NCBI GenBank assembly: GCA_963854835.1
Contig: OY978525.1
Location: forward strand, 410,001-474,000
Source: Megamerina dolium
Lineage: Eukaryota > Arthropoda > Insecta > Diptera > Megamerinidae
Reading direction: 5' to 3'
Length of the DNA stretch: 64,000 nt
The position numbers and the translations under genes are program-made. Below the pieces are notes generated by a model that was given only the letters and a program-made list of their open reading frames with translations, searched no databases and was not told the DNA's origin. How positions within the stretch are numbered: the first letter of the stretch is position 1; every line of letters starts with the position of its first letter. Below, piece by piece: positions 1-12,330 of this stretch.

Positions 1-450
1 TGATCCAAGGGTACGGAGGGGATTGATATTGGGCATGATCGGTCAATAGCCACGCCCACACCAAGCATTCAAAGCGACTAACCTCGGAATTTTCAAAATC
101 TTTAACTTGCTATAACTCACATAATATACCACTTGGGACAACAATATTTTGCACATAGAGTTATATTTTACTACTATATAACCTCGCCAAAAGTGGGTGA
201 GCCACGCCTACTTTCTAGCGTAGCTCCCATACAAAGTGTCTGTACTTCTTTTAAATTGAAACTGCTGTAACTTCTACAATCTTCCGTCTAGAATAACTAT
301 AATTGACATTTAGATTAACATGGCAGTGAGAAATAATATGGTAGAAAATCAGTGTGCCACGCCCACTCCTTTTTGGGTCTGCCATACATACTTGCGAAAA
401 TTAAAAAAAATGTTACCGGTTATAACTTGAAAACTATTCAGCGTAGAATA
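1..450. repeat. Diverged satellite monomers, left flank
   Basis: About 150-bp units share landmarks with the array to the right: a CCACGCCCAC box, a short 'cccatacaaa' stretch, then 'tgtaact' and 'tagaataac' blocks. They differ at many positions and in spacing, unlike the exact array that follows. Short open frames here are chance products of the repeat. I read this as the old edge of the satellite. Confidence 0.7.
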
Positions 451-2135
451 ACGAGATTTAAGGTGTGGATTAGTATTGTACGAGAAACTAGGCTCACAGG
501 AAATGGGCGCACCACGCCCACTGTTTATCGTATCCCCCATACAAATTTTAAATTGAAACAGCTGTAACTTCGGCAATCTTCTGTCTAGAATAACCATAAT
601 TGACACTTAAATTAATATCGTAGTCGGTAATAATCTGGCAAAAAAACAGTATGCCACGCCAACTCCTTCATGGGTCTCCCATACAAAGTCGAGTGAATTA
701 AACTAAAATTTTAAGCTCCATAACTTACAAACCATTTAGCCTAGGACAACGAGATTTAAAGTGTGGATTAGTATTGTACGAGAAACTAGGCTCACAGGAA
801 ATGGGCGCACCACGCCCACTGTTTATCGTATCCCCCATACAAATTTTAAATTGAAACAGCTGTAACTTCGGCAATCTTCTGTCTAGAATAACCATAATTG
901 ACACTTAAATTAATATCGTAGTCGGTAATAATCTGGCAAAAAAACAGTATGCCACGCCCACTCCTTCATGGGTCTCCCATACAAAGTCGAGTGAATTAAA
1001 CTAAAATTTTAAGCTCCATAACTTACAAACCATTTAGCCTAGGACAACGAGATTTAAAGTGTGGATTAGTATTGTTCCAGAAACTAGGCTCACAGGAAAT
1101 GGGCGCACCACGCCCACTGTTTATCGTATCCCCCATACAAATTTTAAATTGAAACAGCTGTAACTTCGGCAATCTTCTGTCTAGAATAACCATAATTGAC
1201 ACTTAAATTAATATCGTAGTCGGTAATAATCTGGCAAAAAAACAGTATGCCACGCCCACTCCTTCATGGGTCTCCCATACAAAGTCGAGTGAATTAAACT
1301 AAAATTTTAAGCTCCATAACTTACAAACCATTTAGCCTAGGACAACGTGATTTAAAGTGTGGATTAGTATTGTACGAGCAATTAGGCTCACAGGAAATGG
1401 GCGCACCACGCCCGCTGTTTATCGTAGCCCCCATACAAATTTTAAATTGAAACAGCTGTAACTTCGGCAATCTTCTGTCTAGAATAACCATAATTGACAC
1501 TTAAATTAATATCGTAGTCGGTAATAATCTGGCAAAAAAACAGTATGCCACGCCCACTCCTTCATGGGTCTCCCATACAAAGTTGAGTGAATTAAACTAA
1601 AATTTTAAGCTCCATAACTTACAAACCATTTAGCCTAGGACAACGAGATTTAAAGTGTGGATTAGTATTGTTCCAGAAACTAGGCTCACAGGAAATGGGC
1701 GCACCACGCCCACTGTTTATCGTAGCCCCCATACAAATTTTAAATTGAAACAGCTGTAACTTCGGCAATCTTCTGTCTAGAATAACCATAATTGACACTT
1801 AAATTAATATCGTAGTCGGTAATAATCTGGCAAAAAAACAGTATGCCACGCCCACTCCTTCATGGGTCTCCCATACAAAGTTGAGTGAATTAAACTAAAA
1901 TTTTAAGCTCCATAACTTACAAACCATTTAGCCTAGGACAACGAGATTTAAAGTGTGGATTAGTATTGTACGAGCAATTAGGCTCACAGGAAATGGGCGC
2001 ACCACGCCCGCTGTTTATCGTAGCCCCCATACAAATTTTAAATTGAAACAGCTGTAACTTCGGCAATCTTCTGTCTAGAATAACCATAATTGACACTTAA
2101 ATTAATATCGTAGTCGGTAATAATCTGGCAAATCA
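451..2135. repeat. 298-bp dimeric satellite array
   Basis: The string GGCTCACAGGAAATGGGCGC begins at 491, 789, 1087, 1385, 1683 and 1981. The period is therefore exactly 298 bp over six units, with almost no substitutions. Each unit contains two related halves of about 149 bp, each with its own CCACGCCCAC box, so the unit is a dimer. Sites such as TGTTCCAG versus TGTACGAG and CCCACTG versus CCCGCTG alternate in the later units, implying a further 596-bp register. No long conserved protein is encoded. Confidence 0.9.
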
Positions 2136-2540
2136 GTGTTCCACGTCCACTCCTTCATGGGTTTCCCATACAAAATGGAAGGAATTAAACTAAAACTTTT
2201 AAGCTCCATAACTTACAAACCATTTAGCATAGGACAACAAGATTTAAGGTATGGGTAGCGTAGGACAACCAAATTTAAGGAGTGGATCGATATTGAAAAA
2301 TTAATTAGATATACAAGAAAGAGGTAAGTCACGCCCACTTTTTATATAGCTTCCGTACAAAATCTCGGATTTATCTTAAACATTAAAACACCCATAACTT
2401 ACTAAATAATACGCCTAGGTCAACCCATTGCATCCTAGGTAGTTTAGTATTATATGCAGAAATTATTCCTCAAAAATTGGTGAGGTAGCCTGGTTCTTAA
2501 TGTAGCTTCTATACAAAGTAGTGGAAGAAAAGGATGGATA
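2136..2540. repeat. Diverged satellite monomers, right flank
   Basis: Degenerate copies of the ~149-bp monomer continue to about 2510, with the CCACGCCCACT box near 2327 and 'cataact' and 'cctaggtcaac' blocks. They are much more divergent than the 298-bp core. Confidence 0.65.
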
Positions 2541-2939
2541 TACGAGCAAACTTTTTATATACACCTCTACATATGCAGGGTATAATTTGGTCGGCCCCAG
2601 CCGACTGTAAGGCCATTTTTTTCATACAGAATTTTCGGATAACCGAATTTAACCCGTTCCTGTTTGTATTGTAAGCATGTAAGTACTAAACATAATTATG
2701 GACTAGATGGGCTAGTGTCATTATTTTTTTGTTTCAATGCTGTAATAAAGCAAAAATTTTGGAGATAATAATATAAAAAATATAATATATAATAATATAA
2801 TATATAAAAATATAATATATAATTAATATAAAAAAGTTATTTTCATATAATAGGGATTAGCTGAATCAGACGACTTATCTGTTTTCATAAAATGCTTTCT
2901 TTCCCTTGGCTAATGCACCACAGTATCAATATTATATTC
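2541..2939. other. Non-genic AT-rich stretch
   Basis: No gene seen. A 'gcagggtataat' phrase near 2575 resembles dispersed fly repeats. 2758-2840 is almost pure A/T with short (TAATA) runs. Confidence 0.5.
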
Positions 2940-3650
2940 CCTCTCCTGGATTCTCTGGATGCAAACGGCTGGGCTTACTTTGGCTCACATTTTTCGCGTA
3001 GTCCAGAGGAAAAGCGCGTCATTGGCGTTCAATGAAAATGCCGAGCTGCTTCAAATTGTGTAATGCTTTTGCCCGGAGTCTGGTCTTGATAATGGCCCAA
3101 ACATTTTCAATTGGATTGCAGTCTGGTCTGACCAAATTATTTGATGAATTTCATGTCGCTCTGTCCATGCGGTGCACAAACGGCTTTTGTGTTTTGGATC
3201 ATTGAATTCCAACAGAAGCCAGTTTCTTGTGCCGTAAAACTTATTCGCTGTGGATAATAGTGCACCTTGATATAAATAGCACATACGTTCGGCAGTCAGT
3301 ATTCTTGGATTCACAAAAGGTATCGTTAACATGAAGCGTCTGTGGGTGTTTTACTGTACGCACTACCGTCGAATGGATATGATAACCAAAACGTCGATTA
3401 ATCAGTGCTCCAATTGGTGTGTAAATTTTCAGTTGCCCAATGCAAGCATATTTCGATATGAATATCTGACAACAAATGTTTTTGCATCGTGGAGCATATA
3501 TTAACTGATGTTATAATAATCTTCTTCGTATTGTTGACTGCGATGGCTGTATAATACAGCTATGCAAGCGTTGTTCGGTTTGACGCATTGAAGTAGCTGA
3601 ATTTTGTCCGAAGAACTGATCAATCTGCTGATTTTGATGTGATGTCATAT
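2940..3650 (-). pseudogene. Decayed Tc1-like transposase
   Basis: Read on the minus strand, pieces in different frames match the order of a Tc1-family DDE transposase. Near 3520-3560 is an STIRRRLL-like helix-turn-helix tail. Near 3180-3200 is the NDPKHKSRL motif around the second catalytic aspartate. Near 3095-3115 is the third-acidic-residue motif CNPIENVWAIIK. These lie in at least two or three frames with stops between them, so the copy is dead. Family assignment rests on motif order; the exact element is unknown, and the ends were not resolved. Confidence 0.75.
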
Positions 3651-3666
3651 TTTCGTCATATTTTCT

Positions 3667-3688
3667 ATATATATATATGCGTATACAT

Positions 3689-3764
<76 letters not shown>
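3667..3764. repeat. (TA)n / (GT)n microsatellite
   Basis: A run of TA dinucleotides with CATA interruptions changes to TG dinucleotides at about 3745. The Ile/Tyr and Thr/His open frames on both strands are products of this repeat. Confidence 0.95.
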
Positions 3765-4565
3765 TGCTATGTGTGTGTATGTATATGTACAACAGTACTT
3801 GGTGATAATAATGTCCACGTTGTCCACGGGAAATTACATCATCTCTATTATTAAGGCTTACTTACCTTCGTCAAAATCCAATTGACAGCTGTATGAAACA
3901 ATCTGAAATTGTTTTCATATCATCATTTCCGTCGGACAAAGGCGCAAGGAATATTGGAACTAGTATTTTGAAACTCTGTACGCTTCTATTAGCTGCAGCA
4001 AGGAGCCTAAAAAAAAAACTTATTGAACAGATAACAAATAATTAACAATCGCTTAGTTTAAGGGTTTTGGAGCAAAAGATGTGCAAATCAGAAACAAGGC
4101 CGCAGGAGTATTTGCAGCAGAAATTGGAAGCGATACAAAAACTGCACAACTAACCCGGAATGGAAATTATGAGCGAATAGAGTAATGCGCTGTGGTTGAT
4201 ATCAGAACGTTGACAGCAAGTGGTGTGGCCATTAATAACACAACCATTAAATAATTATATTTATTTAAACCGAGGATTGGTCAAAACAATAACAATGCGA
4301 CAGGTGCAACAACGGCAACTTTCATCTGTTTTAGCATTGATGACATAAACAATATTGACACCACAGTTTTGGATGATTGGAAGTTGTAATTTATTGGATT
4401 GACGAAATAATAACACGGTACTACAAATGAAAAAAATTTAATATACATCTGACCATGCAGTTTGATTGTCCATTAAAATACTGGGTAAATTAATGTAAAT
4501 AATATAAAAACGTTTATGATATTTATGGATTTTGATTTTTATCCGTATATATAAATAATAATATT
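3765..4565. other. No recognisable feature
   Basis: AT-rich sequence with stops in all frames. I see no gene, RNA or repeat that I can name. Confidence 0.4.
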
Positions 4566-4843
4566 CTTAAGTGGCACTTATAAGACCCAAGGAACTACTT
4601 ATTTTAGTCAATGCCGAACGATAGAACCCTTGTGACGACACCTTTTCTGAGCTTTGTCAAAGAGTTCCTTTAGAAGCTTTTCCATGGCAAATTGCTACTG
4701 CCGGAAGAATTGCCAGTTGCTTGCCGACAGATGGGTACCGTTCGCAAGAAAAATCTTTTCGATATTAATGTTGTGCTTCAGCCGGGGATTGACCCACCTA
4801 CAGTTCAGAAGGTCAACGCACTAACCACTGAGCTACGGCACCC
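4566..4843 (-). mobile_element. tRNA-derived SINE, old copy
   Basis: This is a diverged copy of the SINE also found at 50020-50378 and 58793-59150. On the minus strand it begins with a tRNA-like head carrying an A box (TAGCTCAGTGG, about 4822-4833) and a degraded B box near 4785, then a body shared with the other copies. About 60 bp of the tail-side region is missing compared with the other copies. Open frames on the plus strand are by-products. Confidence 0.75.
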
Positions 4844-6551
4844 GTATACATATGGTACTTATACAAGTTTGATGAAATTTTTTGCAAATGAATTAAAATA
4901 CCCGTGATTTTTTTGAAATTTTCGGGAAATTAAGTTTATACGTTGAATGTATGTGATTTTAACTCCCTTCAATTTTGAAAAAGTAAAAAGGTTTCTGTTT
5001 CATAAATTCTTTAGAAATTTCCATAAGTGAAAAATGTTTGATAATCAACAGATCTTTTCGATCCATTAAAAGAAAGATTGAAAAAGTCAGATGTGTAGAC
5101 GATAAGGTACATTCTCTAGAGGCTCGCAAAGTATGATAAATTTTTAAAGACGCAAAAAAAATTAAAATGTGTCAAACGCACATACAGAATGGTTTTAAGG
5201 ATCAGAACTACTGTATACTTGTCGTGTCTCGCTGTGTAATTAAATCAATAACCATTATTTTTGAAATAAATAATTATTTATTTAAAAATTTATAAATCCA
5301 TTTGTTTTTATCACAATGGGCCTTTGTGGTATAAATGTATCCTCTTAGCGAAAGAGCAACCACATTAACCTAAACTTAACCGAATTGCTAGCAAAACGTC
5401 ATATTAATACCCAGTTTTAATGTCGTATATAGTCACTAATATTTCAGGTAGTGTAAGGTAGAAAGATTTGAAAAGTGTAGAAATATCTCGAATGGTTACG
5501 ACAAATTGGAAGTATCACATCTATTTTGATGTATTGATAAAATAATAACGTTTTGGTGTGTAAATGAGATTATTTTCGCAAAAGTCTATATCGCATAAAA
5601 TGTACTTCTTGTTTTTATTAAATTGATAATCTCGTATATACCGTAGGCATTTGCACATTATGGCATCTTATATTTAAAGAATTTATACATACACATAACT
5701 CCCTTTGTAAGCAACCTTGCAACGGCATCCGCCATTACTCTTCACGGACAAAATCGAATTGTCTTAACCGTACAACATGATGACGACTAGCATTCGTTAA
5801 ATAGCATAACAAATTAAAATACATACATATGTTTGTCATTTATTATTTATCATATATACTTTATTTTTGTGGTTCATGGTTTCATGTGATGTCTTTGTTA
5901 TTAATCAACATTTAGATTGTATGAAATTACATTTGAAGTTACTTGAAGCTTATAGAATATACATATATAATTTATATATGTCGCTCTCAGGATAAAGACG
6001 AACGTAATAGTTTAAGTTCCTTTGAACAGCTCAAAGCTTTATTCTTTTTCATTCTGGGCACGACATATGAATATATTACTCAAATTCACTTTCACTTCTT
6101 ATTATTTATGTTTGAATAATGATTCCTTTTTAGCTATACAATGAAAATGATTGAACCAATTTAACTCAATTGTACCTATTTATAGTTATATTGTAATAAT
6201 AATATTATACATAATGTTTTTATAATAATTTACAATTGTGGTGGGCTTTTCTTATCTTAAGTACGATCATATATTAATATCCATTGCTTAATCCTGCAAA
6301 AGACTTAAAATGATAAATAATATGTACCTACACAAATCATACATTTTGCACAAATGAACAGATGAACCTGATCAAAATTGATCGTAGAGTCGCTTATTAG
6401 CTCAAAAAATGAACAAAATGCTCCTAATTATGATTCAAAAAACAGTATTTTCTGAGTGTGTTGTTTATTGGGGTGATTTGAGTGAGTGAGGTGAGTACTT
6501 TACTGAATAGATTTTGAACGTTCACTTTGAATATTTTTAATTTTTAGTCAT
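4844..6551. other. Non-genic interval
   Basis: AT-rich sequence with no open frame above background and no repeat family that I recognise. It lies downstream of mAChR-A (which is on the minus strand) and upstream of the mariner remnant. Confidence 0.4.
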
Positions 6552-6960
6552 AACGGGTGTTTTTTAAGAGCTTGAGAACTTGCACCAAAATGAAAGATAG
6601 AAGTATTGTTGGAATGAAATTTTTTATTTGAATCTGTTAGGTAATTTCATTCCATTTATTTTTTAAATATGATATCTGACGTATGTCCGAAGATCAGCTA
6701 CAAGCTACATGCTCCATTTGATCAGTTCAATTTTTCACCACTTTTTCCCATAAATCGTCAATGGTGGCTTGAATATTGGCTCATAAAAAGTCGTCATATA
6801 GGCCCCATAAAAAGTAGTCAAGAGGCGTTAAATCGCACGAACGAAGAGTCGAATTAACAGGAATTGACTTAAAATTATGAATCATGGAGAGGGTTCACGT
6901 GGAATTTCAAGCAAGTTCATATATGACTACTGACGTTGCTAAATATGACACAGAGTATTT
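6552..6960 (-). pseudogene. Decayed mariner-like element, 3' part
   Basis: The low-coordinate end reads ACGGGTGTTTTTTAAGAGCT, a terminal sequence of a kind common in insect mariner-like elements. Upstream on the minus strand (about 6660-6850) a broken frame carries a CDLTPLDYFLWG-like motif, the third catalytic acid region of these transposases. It also has an MEHV...DIIFK-like C-terminal tail in another frame. Stops and frame changes show that it is dead. The distal end was not found. Confidence 0.65.
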
Positions 6961-7957
6961 TCTGATCCTTTTTAGAATTTGATTAGACTCTGCTTCCTCT
7001 TCTATATTCTGTAGAAGAAATTTGAAATTAGAAATATTGTGGTAGTCACGTAGGTGTATATGTAGGTAAAATGCTTTTTACGAGTATGTTGCGCTGTTTG
7101 TGCACTTTTCTAAGATTTTATACAAAAACAAAACATCACAAATCTCTTCAAGATCGAAGAGATTGAAGTTTGATATTTTTTTTTCAATATTGCTTTCAAA
7201 TCACTGGAAGTCGCTCTCCTTTGAATTCTAAACTTTCAGCATCAGGTTCCTATAACATATGAGTAAGTATGTACTACATAAAAGCGTTTTTAAACTATTT
7301 AAATTAAGAATAATTTCTTACACACACGGAATTAGTATATGTATAGTAGAAATATATGCCCCTAATCCGAATGGCAACTAAACTTAGTTGCCATAGCTAA
7401 TTAATAGTTGCCTGTTCCGTTGCCTTGGCGCATTCAAATCACTGCTGCGATTTTTTGGTTTTTTTGGTTTGGAGCTAAGTTCAGTTGCCATTCGTAATAG
7501 GGGAAATAATTTTAATGGATGTATTGCGCTTAATTTGTTATGACCATTTAAATTTGAATATTTGTTTTAATTATGAGGATAAATATGCAAATGGATGATT
7601 TATGTATATTAGTGTGCGTATATGTATTTACATTGTTGTAATATATTTGAACAGCTACGGGTATAATCATCAACGGTCCATATAATTATGTTATAATATT
7701 TGCGCTGGTTTGAATGCTGCTATCTACCACTATTTTTCGAATCTTTAGACACTAACAATTACAATATAATTAAACATGGTTTAACTTTGAAAATCAGTAC
7801 TTTTATGGTAAAAAAATGTAGGTTTATTTTATTTGTATTATCTAATGGCCTAAAAGAATCTAGTCTTCAGCGACAAACGAGTTTATGCATCCATGCTATT
7901 TTCGGCGTTCAGACGATGTCCGTCAAAAATAAGCTAACTTGTTTTACGTTAGCTAAA
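6961..7957. other. Region 3' of mAChR-A
   Basis: No gene seen. The right-hand part presumably contains the mAChR-A 3' UTR, but I could not choose one poly(A) site from several AT-rich candidates. Confidence 0.35.
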
Positions 7958-10737
7958 TTAGTTATACACACCTCTCACCATACCTTCTCTATTTCGTGTG
8001 TGCCATTTGCAAGTCAAAATCCTTATATATGTCCTGCGAAAGGAAGCATTGCATAGCGCATAACATACTGGATTTATGGTGGAGTTTATATAGCATAATG
8101 CATAAAAGAAATCCCACAATTCGTTAGGGATGCAATCGGAACATGTAGTAAGGGGTTTTATTAAAACTAAGATATTGTACGGTGTCCATGTTATAATAAA
8201 ACTAAGCAATATTGCAGACAACGTTTTCGCTGCCTTCGATTCTTGTCGCTTCTCTTGCGATTTTTTCTTTTTCTTTGCAGCATTACGACTGGCGACATTT
8301 GATGACTTTCCAAGTTGTTTAGGAATGATTTTTGCATTTAATGGAATCCGTACGTCATGAGCTGCATGCGACATGCGCCGACCTAATGGTAGACTGTACT
8401 CCGAATCACGAGAAGGTAGTGGGCGTCTTGGTGGTATAGAAATGACGGGCATTGGAACATCTTCATGAATCATCTTGATAGATGGTGTAACTTCTGTACC
8501 ATTAGTAGCACTAGCGCCATCTGAAGGTAGTCGTATTAGAATTGTATAAACGGAATCCTGACTAACAGAGCGCGATCCAATGCGATTGCTACCAGGTAGT
8601 GAGCGTGAATCACGAGGTCCCGATACAGATGACATATCTTGGATCTGAGATAAAGGTGTCAATGGTGGTCGCAGTGGTGTCGGTGAAACATCTGGTAGCA
8701 TTATGCCCGGAGTACGGACCCCAGCTCCACTCCCACCTAGAGAGTATGTGTCACGAATGACATTTATAGATGTGCATCTGCAATGGAATTTTCAATTAAA
8801 TTCAAAGGTTTTTTATAAAAAAATCATCGAATACATATTTGTCCTAAAAATATGGTTTACAAACCATTTATTGATTAACTCATGCTGCATCAAACACCGC
8901 ATCACAGTGAATAATTGAATACACTAACTGCAGAGCATGCATCTGCCTTGCGATTATAAAATTAATAAAATTAAAAAAAAAAAAAAAAAAAGACCTAATT
9001 TAAATGGAAACCATTTTAAGAAGTTTTTGTATTACTTAAAAAATTGTGCAAATTGCATTGATATTTGCCTATCGAAATTAATATATTTTACATGCACATG
9101 CGTATGTAATGCACATTAAAGATTTTTAATTTGCTAACCAAATTCGAAAAATAGTTGAACAACTACAACTGAGTTCGGATTTCACATTGAATTTATGAAA
9201 ATATCGTCTTAATGTTCAAAACTTGAATAAATTCACGTTCTATGTGATTCTGTATAAATACGATATGATGCATATCTCGCAAAACTCTGTCTTACTACCT
9301 TGATACGGAGCTTTGTAAAGAACTTTCAATTGTTACTGGTGTTGCATACCCTAAATCAGATGGTTCCTCTTGTTCGTAAGGAAAGTCATCTGAATCCTCG
9401 CGGCCTGAATGCCACCACGCAATACACCACTCTTTTATGCCGCCAAAACATGAGTATGACTTTTTGATTGTATTAGTGCTTTTAAGCTGTGGACAAATAT
9501 TTTTAAGATTAGTTTAAAAATTCACTATTAAAAATATGCGCTTACGCTTGATTTGCGGGAGTGTATGCCATGGTATCCAGAATCTAATACCATATTAGTC
9601 ATATATACACTCTCAGCATCTGCAGACGATTCCGAACGTGGTCGTCTCCAAGTGTCATGATCGTTCGCAACTCCACCCAATTGTGAAAATGAGAGCATGC
9701 CACTAGTATGATTTACGACTGTATTTTCATCGCTAAAACAAAAAATCCAATAAAGGCTACAGGCAATGACGGTTAATTTTCTTATGATTTCAAATATACC
9801 TGGAGTTCGATCGCTTTGATGAATCTTTTTTTCCAGCTTGTAGATTAGGTAAATCCTTCTGGCGTTTCTTAGTTTCTCTCCATATGCGGTAATAAAGAAA
9901 GCACATAATTGTAACTGGAAAATAAAATGCAGCTAAAGCTGTTCCAAACGTAATATATTGATTGGTTTCAATAAATTGGATATAACACTCGTCTTGTGGT
10001 ACTGTACGTTTTCCTTCGATATAAGGCCAGCTGTATATCCATGGAGGCCATAGCAAAAGGCTTATGCCCCAAGCGGCGCTTATCATGTACGCGGCTCGAT
10101 TTGTTGTACGCTTTGCTCGATAAGTTAAAGGTCGTGTAACACTAAAATATCGATCAAAACTTATGATCAACAAATTTAAAACCGACGCATTTGATGCCAG
10201 ATAGTCGAGGGCCAGCCATGTGTCGCATATATGGGCACCCAACGGCCAGTAGCCCAATATGGTCGACACTGCAAAGAGAGGCATCGATATCAATCCAATG
10301 GCAAAATCAGCGATAGCCAATGAAAACAGAAAATAGTTGCTAATAGTCTGCAACTGTTTATCTATTTTGAAAGATATCATAACCATGACATTGCCAGCAA
10401 CGGTAAGTATGCTCAGAATTACAGCAACGATCCCCATCATTATCATCGACGATATTGAGTAACGCGGTCCACGATGTTGAAAACTGTTTGTTATATTCGT
10501 CTGATTCACTATAGTGGCATTGTCAAATATAATGGATGAAGTTAAGTTCTCCAAAAGAACGTTGAAAATTGTTATAGGTGCTAGTGTTGTCGTTGAAGTT
10601 GTGGTTGTTGTGGTTGATGTTGTACTAGTCGTTGATTTAAACGATGGTGATAGTGGCTCCAAGATACTTGGTGGGCCGTGGGCAGTCATTGCAAGGCTTT
10701 TGTACGAAGTCATGTTCCCGAAATATAGGCGAAGCAT
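7958..10737 (-). CDS. mAChR-A: Muscarinic acetylcholine receptor A-type (GPCR)
   Basis: A seven-helix receptor for acetylcholine in the plasma membrane; the A type in flies couples to Gq (family knowledge). Coding exons are 10737-9800, 9732-9546, 9486-9299 and 8777-7958. All junctions are GT..AG, phases agree, and the total is 2133 nt (710 aa). Exon 1 holds a Thr-rich, N-glycosylation-rich N-terminus, TM1-TM5 and the DRY motif (SFDRYFSV). The middle exons encode the long third intracellular loop, and the last exon carries TM6 (WTPYNIL), TM7 ([10 protein letters not shown]) and the C-terminus ending GVYN. An in-frame TGA two codons before the ATG sets the 5' limit; the ATG at 10713 (MTSYKS) is an alternative start. 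The N-terminal Thr run is unusually long. A splice acceptor just upstream (AG at 10771-10770) indicates a 5' UTR intron. Confidence 0.95.
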
Positions 10738-10769
10738 CGATCACTTATAAATCGATACCTGTATTGCAC
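10738..10769 (-). other. mAChR-A 5' UTR piece with splice acceptor
   Basis: Upstream of the start codon the minus strand reads 'ttatatttcag' followed by GTGCAATACAG. This is a good acceptor placing the exon start at 10769. It implies at least one more 5' non-coding exon farther right. Confidence 0.55.
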
Positions 10770-10854
10770 CTGAAATATAAATGAATTTATAAGTATATAA
10801 ATGTACCCATGTATGCATATCGGTATATAGTTGGCATTTAAACGCTTCAAAGAA

Positions 10855-10900
10855 CCTTTGGCCGAGCTTCTCGTCCAACACTGTGGTGCGTGTTAAATTC
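10855..10900 (-). mobile_element. SINE tail fragment
   Basis: 'tggccgagcttctcg...gtggtgcgtgttaaatt' matches the tail-side block of the tRNA-SINE copies at 50020 and 58793. No tRNA head is present. Confidence 0.6.
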
Positions 10901-11818
10901 GTACATATATTGGTGGCCGTTTTTCATCACTTATCAGTTTTGTCACACAGTTCTTGCGTCTATGTTTACTTAATATAACAAAATGAGCATTAAATCAATA
11001 AATTTTGTTTTGTATATGAAACCTCTTTATAGAAGTTATTTAGCATATGCGTAGACAGTTAGATCTTAAATACAAATTTACATTTTTCCACTGTAGAAAT
11101 TGCAATATTTTCATTCACATAAGTGAGACTGTGAAAGTAAATAATTACAGAAGTGCGTATATACTTAAGTATATTCTATCAGAATAGAATCAATGTTTTC
11201 TATGCAACCATGACTGAAGTACATGAGGTTTTAGCGATGACAACGCTCTTCTATTTTTTGTTTTACTCCTTTGATGCAACATTACGCGAGCAAAATCCAT
11301 ACACATGTAAAATCTTCAGTATTGACAATTTAGTTGATTATTTCCACTTCATGTTCAAGCATTGCCTCTTGTGGTTGAACCATGGATTCGAATAAGATTT
11401 ACTATTTACACTTATTTGTTTTTTCCGTTTTGTTTACTAGCTTTAAACACGAGGGTTCTTAAGCGTAGCATAAATTGTAATGTAAGGCAATCCAAGAAAA
11501 TTGTTCATGTTCTGTGACTAAAATTTTCATTCTTATGATTATGTATTCTAATAATTTAGATTAATTTTATAAATAACTATTAATTTAGTACCGATGTAAG
11601 CACATTCAATTAGATCGCTTATTCAAAATAATAGTCCTAGCCATATAAGTGTAGCCATGTTGCATTGTATCACACAAATATTTACTCATTTTGCACATTA
11701 GGTAAGCATACAAATATTATGCATAATTCACAATAAATAGAATACGCGGTAGATCGTTGACGTTAGCTTTTTACTGAAAATTTAATTATATTGGAAATAC
11801 ATATAGTATTACACTTAC
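10901..11818. other. Probable mAChR-A intron
   Basis: No gene seen. The interval separates the 5' UTR acceptor at 10769 from the candidate donor at 11818. Short open frames here have no recognisable content. Confidence 0.35.
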
Positions 11819-12330
11819 TATGTGCACACATATGAAGTTTGAAGCGCAGACTTCGGAGAGGCAACACAAAGTGTTCCCGCTACTGCGGAGACTACTGTTG
11901 CTATTGTTCCTGTTATGTTTAAATTCTACTTCTGTTGTTCTTGAGGTATAATATTTCTAATTTACTATTTATATTTAATCGAAACGAGAGCATTGGAAGC
12001 ACCCACGTTCTTCTCAGTTTGTGACACACATTCGTATGCATAACACGCTATTGTATTTGCTATTATTATTATTATTATTATTATTGAGTGATTTTCTGAT
12101 GTACGCAGGGTTTACCACCATTACTACCACTGACACCATCACCTCTTCCTAAAGTCGGATGTTTCGTAGTATTGGCGTCGTTCATCTCTCGGCGCTTAAT
12201 TTTCTACTTCAGAAATGTTATTATACACATTGTCTCTCCTCATAAAAAGGCGTTTTCTTACGTATACTTTCTCCACACTCTTATAACAATTACTGATAAT
12301 TTTAAGCATTGTTTTAGGTAGGGTGTTGCT
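11819..12330 (-). other. Candidate 5' exon of mAChR-A (strand ambiguous)
   Basis: On the minus strand a GC-richer block with AACAGGAACAATAGCAACAG-type sequence ends in an excellent donor (ATA|GTAAGTG, GT at 11818-11817), as expected for a neural gene's 5' UTR exon joining 10769. The same DNA on the plus strand reads differently. ATG at 11832 opens a 38-codon frame with a Leu-rich hydrophobic core (RRLLLLLFLLC), ending GAG|GTATAA. After an AG at about 12107 a second open frame follows in matching phase to about 12320. Only one reading is likely to be real; I favour the 5' UTR. The (ATT)n run at 12062-12085 lies between. Confidence 0.35.

Noticed and set aside
349..606. Overlapping open frames on both strands in the first kilobase
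   Set aside because: They lie inside satellite monomers and are not conserved between repeat units as proteins.
1..2540. CRISPR-like array (regular repeats)
   Set aside because: Units are head-to-tail with no unique spacers in a eukaryotic genome; it is a satellite.
3511..3854. Ile/Tyr- and Thr/His-rich proteins around 3.7 kb
   Set aside because: Products of the (TA)n(GT)n microsatellite.
4692..4907. 71-aa plus-strand frame (and similar ones at 50105 and 58934)
   Set aside because: Antisense to the tRNA-SINE; the shared residues reflect shared repeat DNA.
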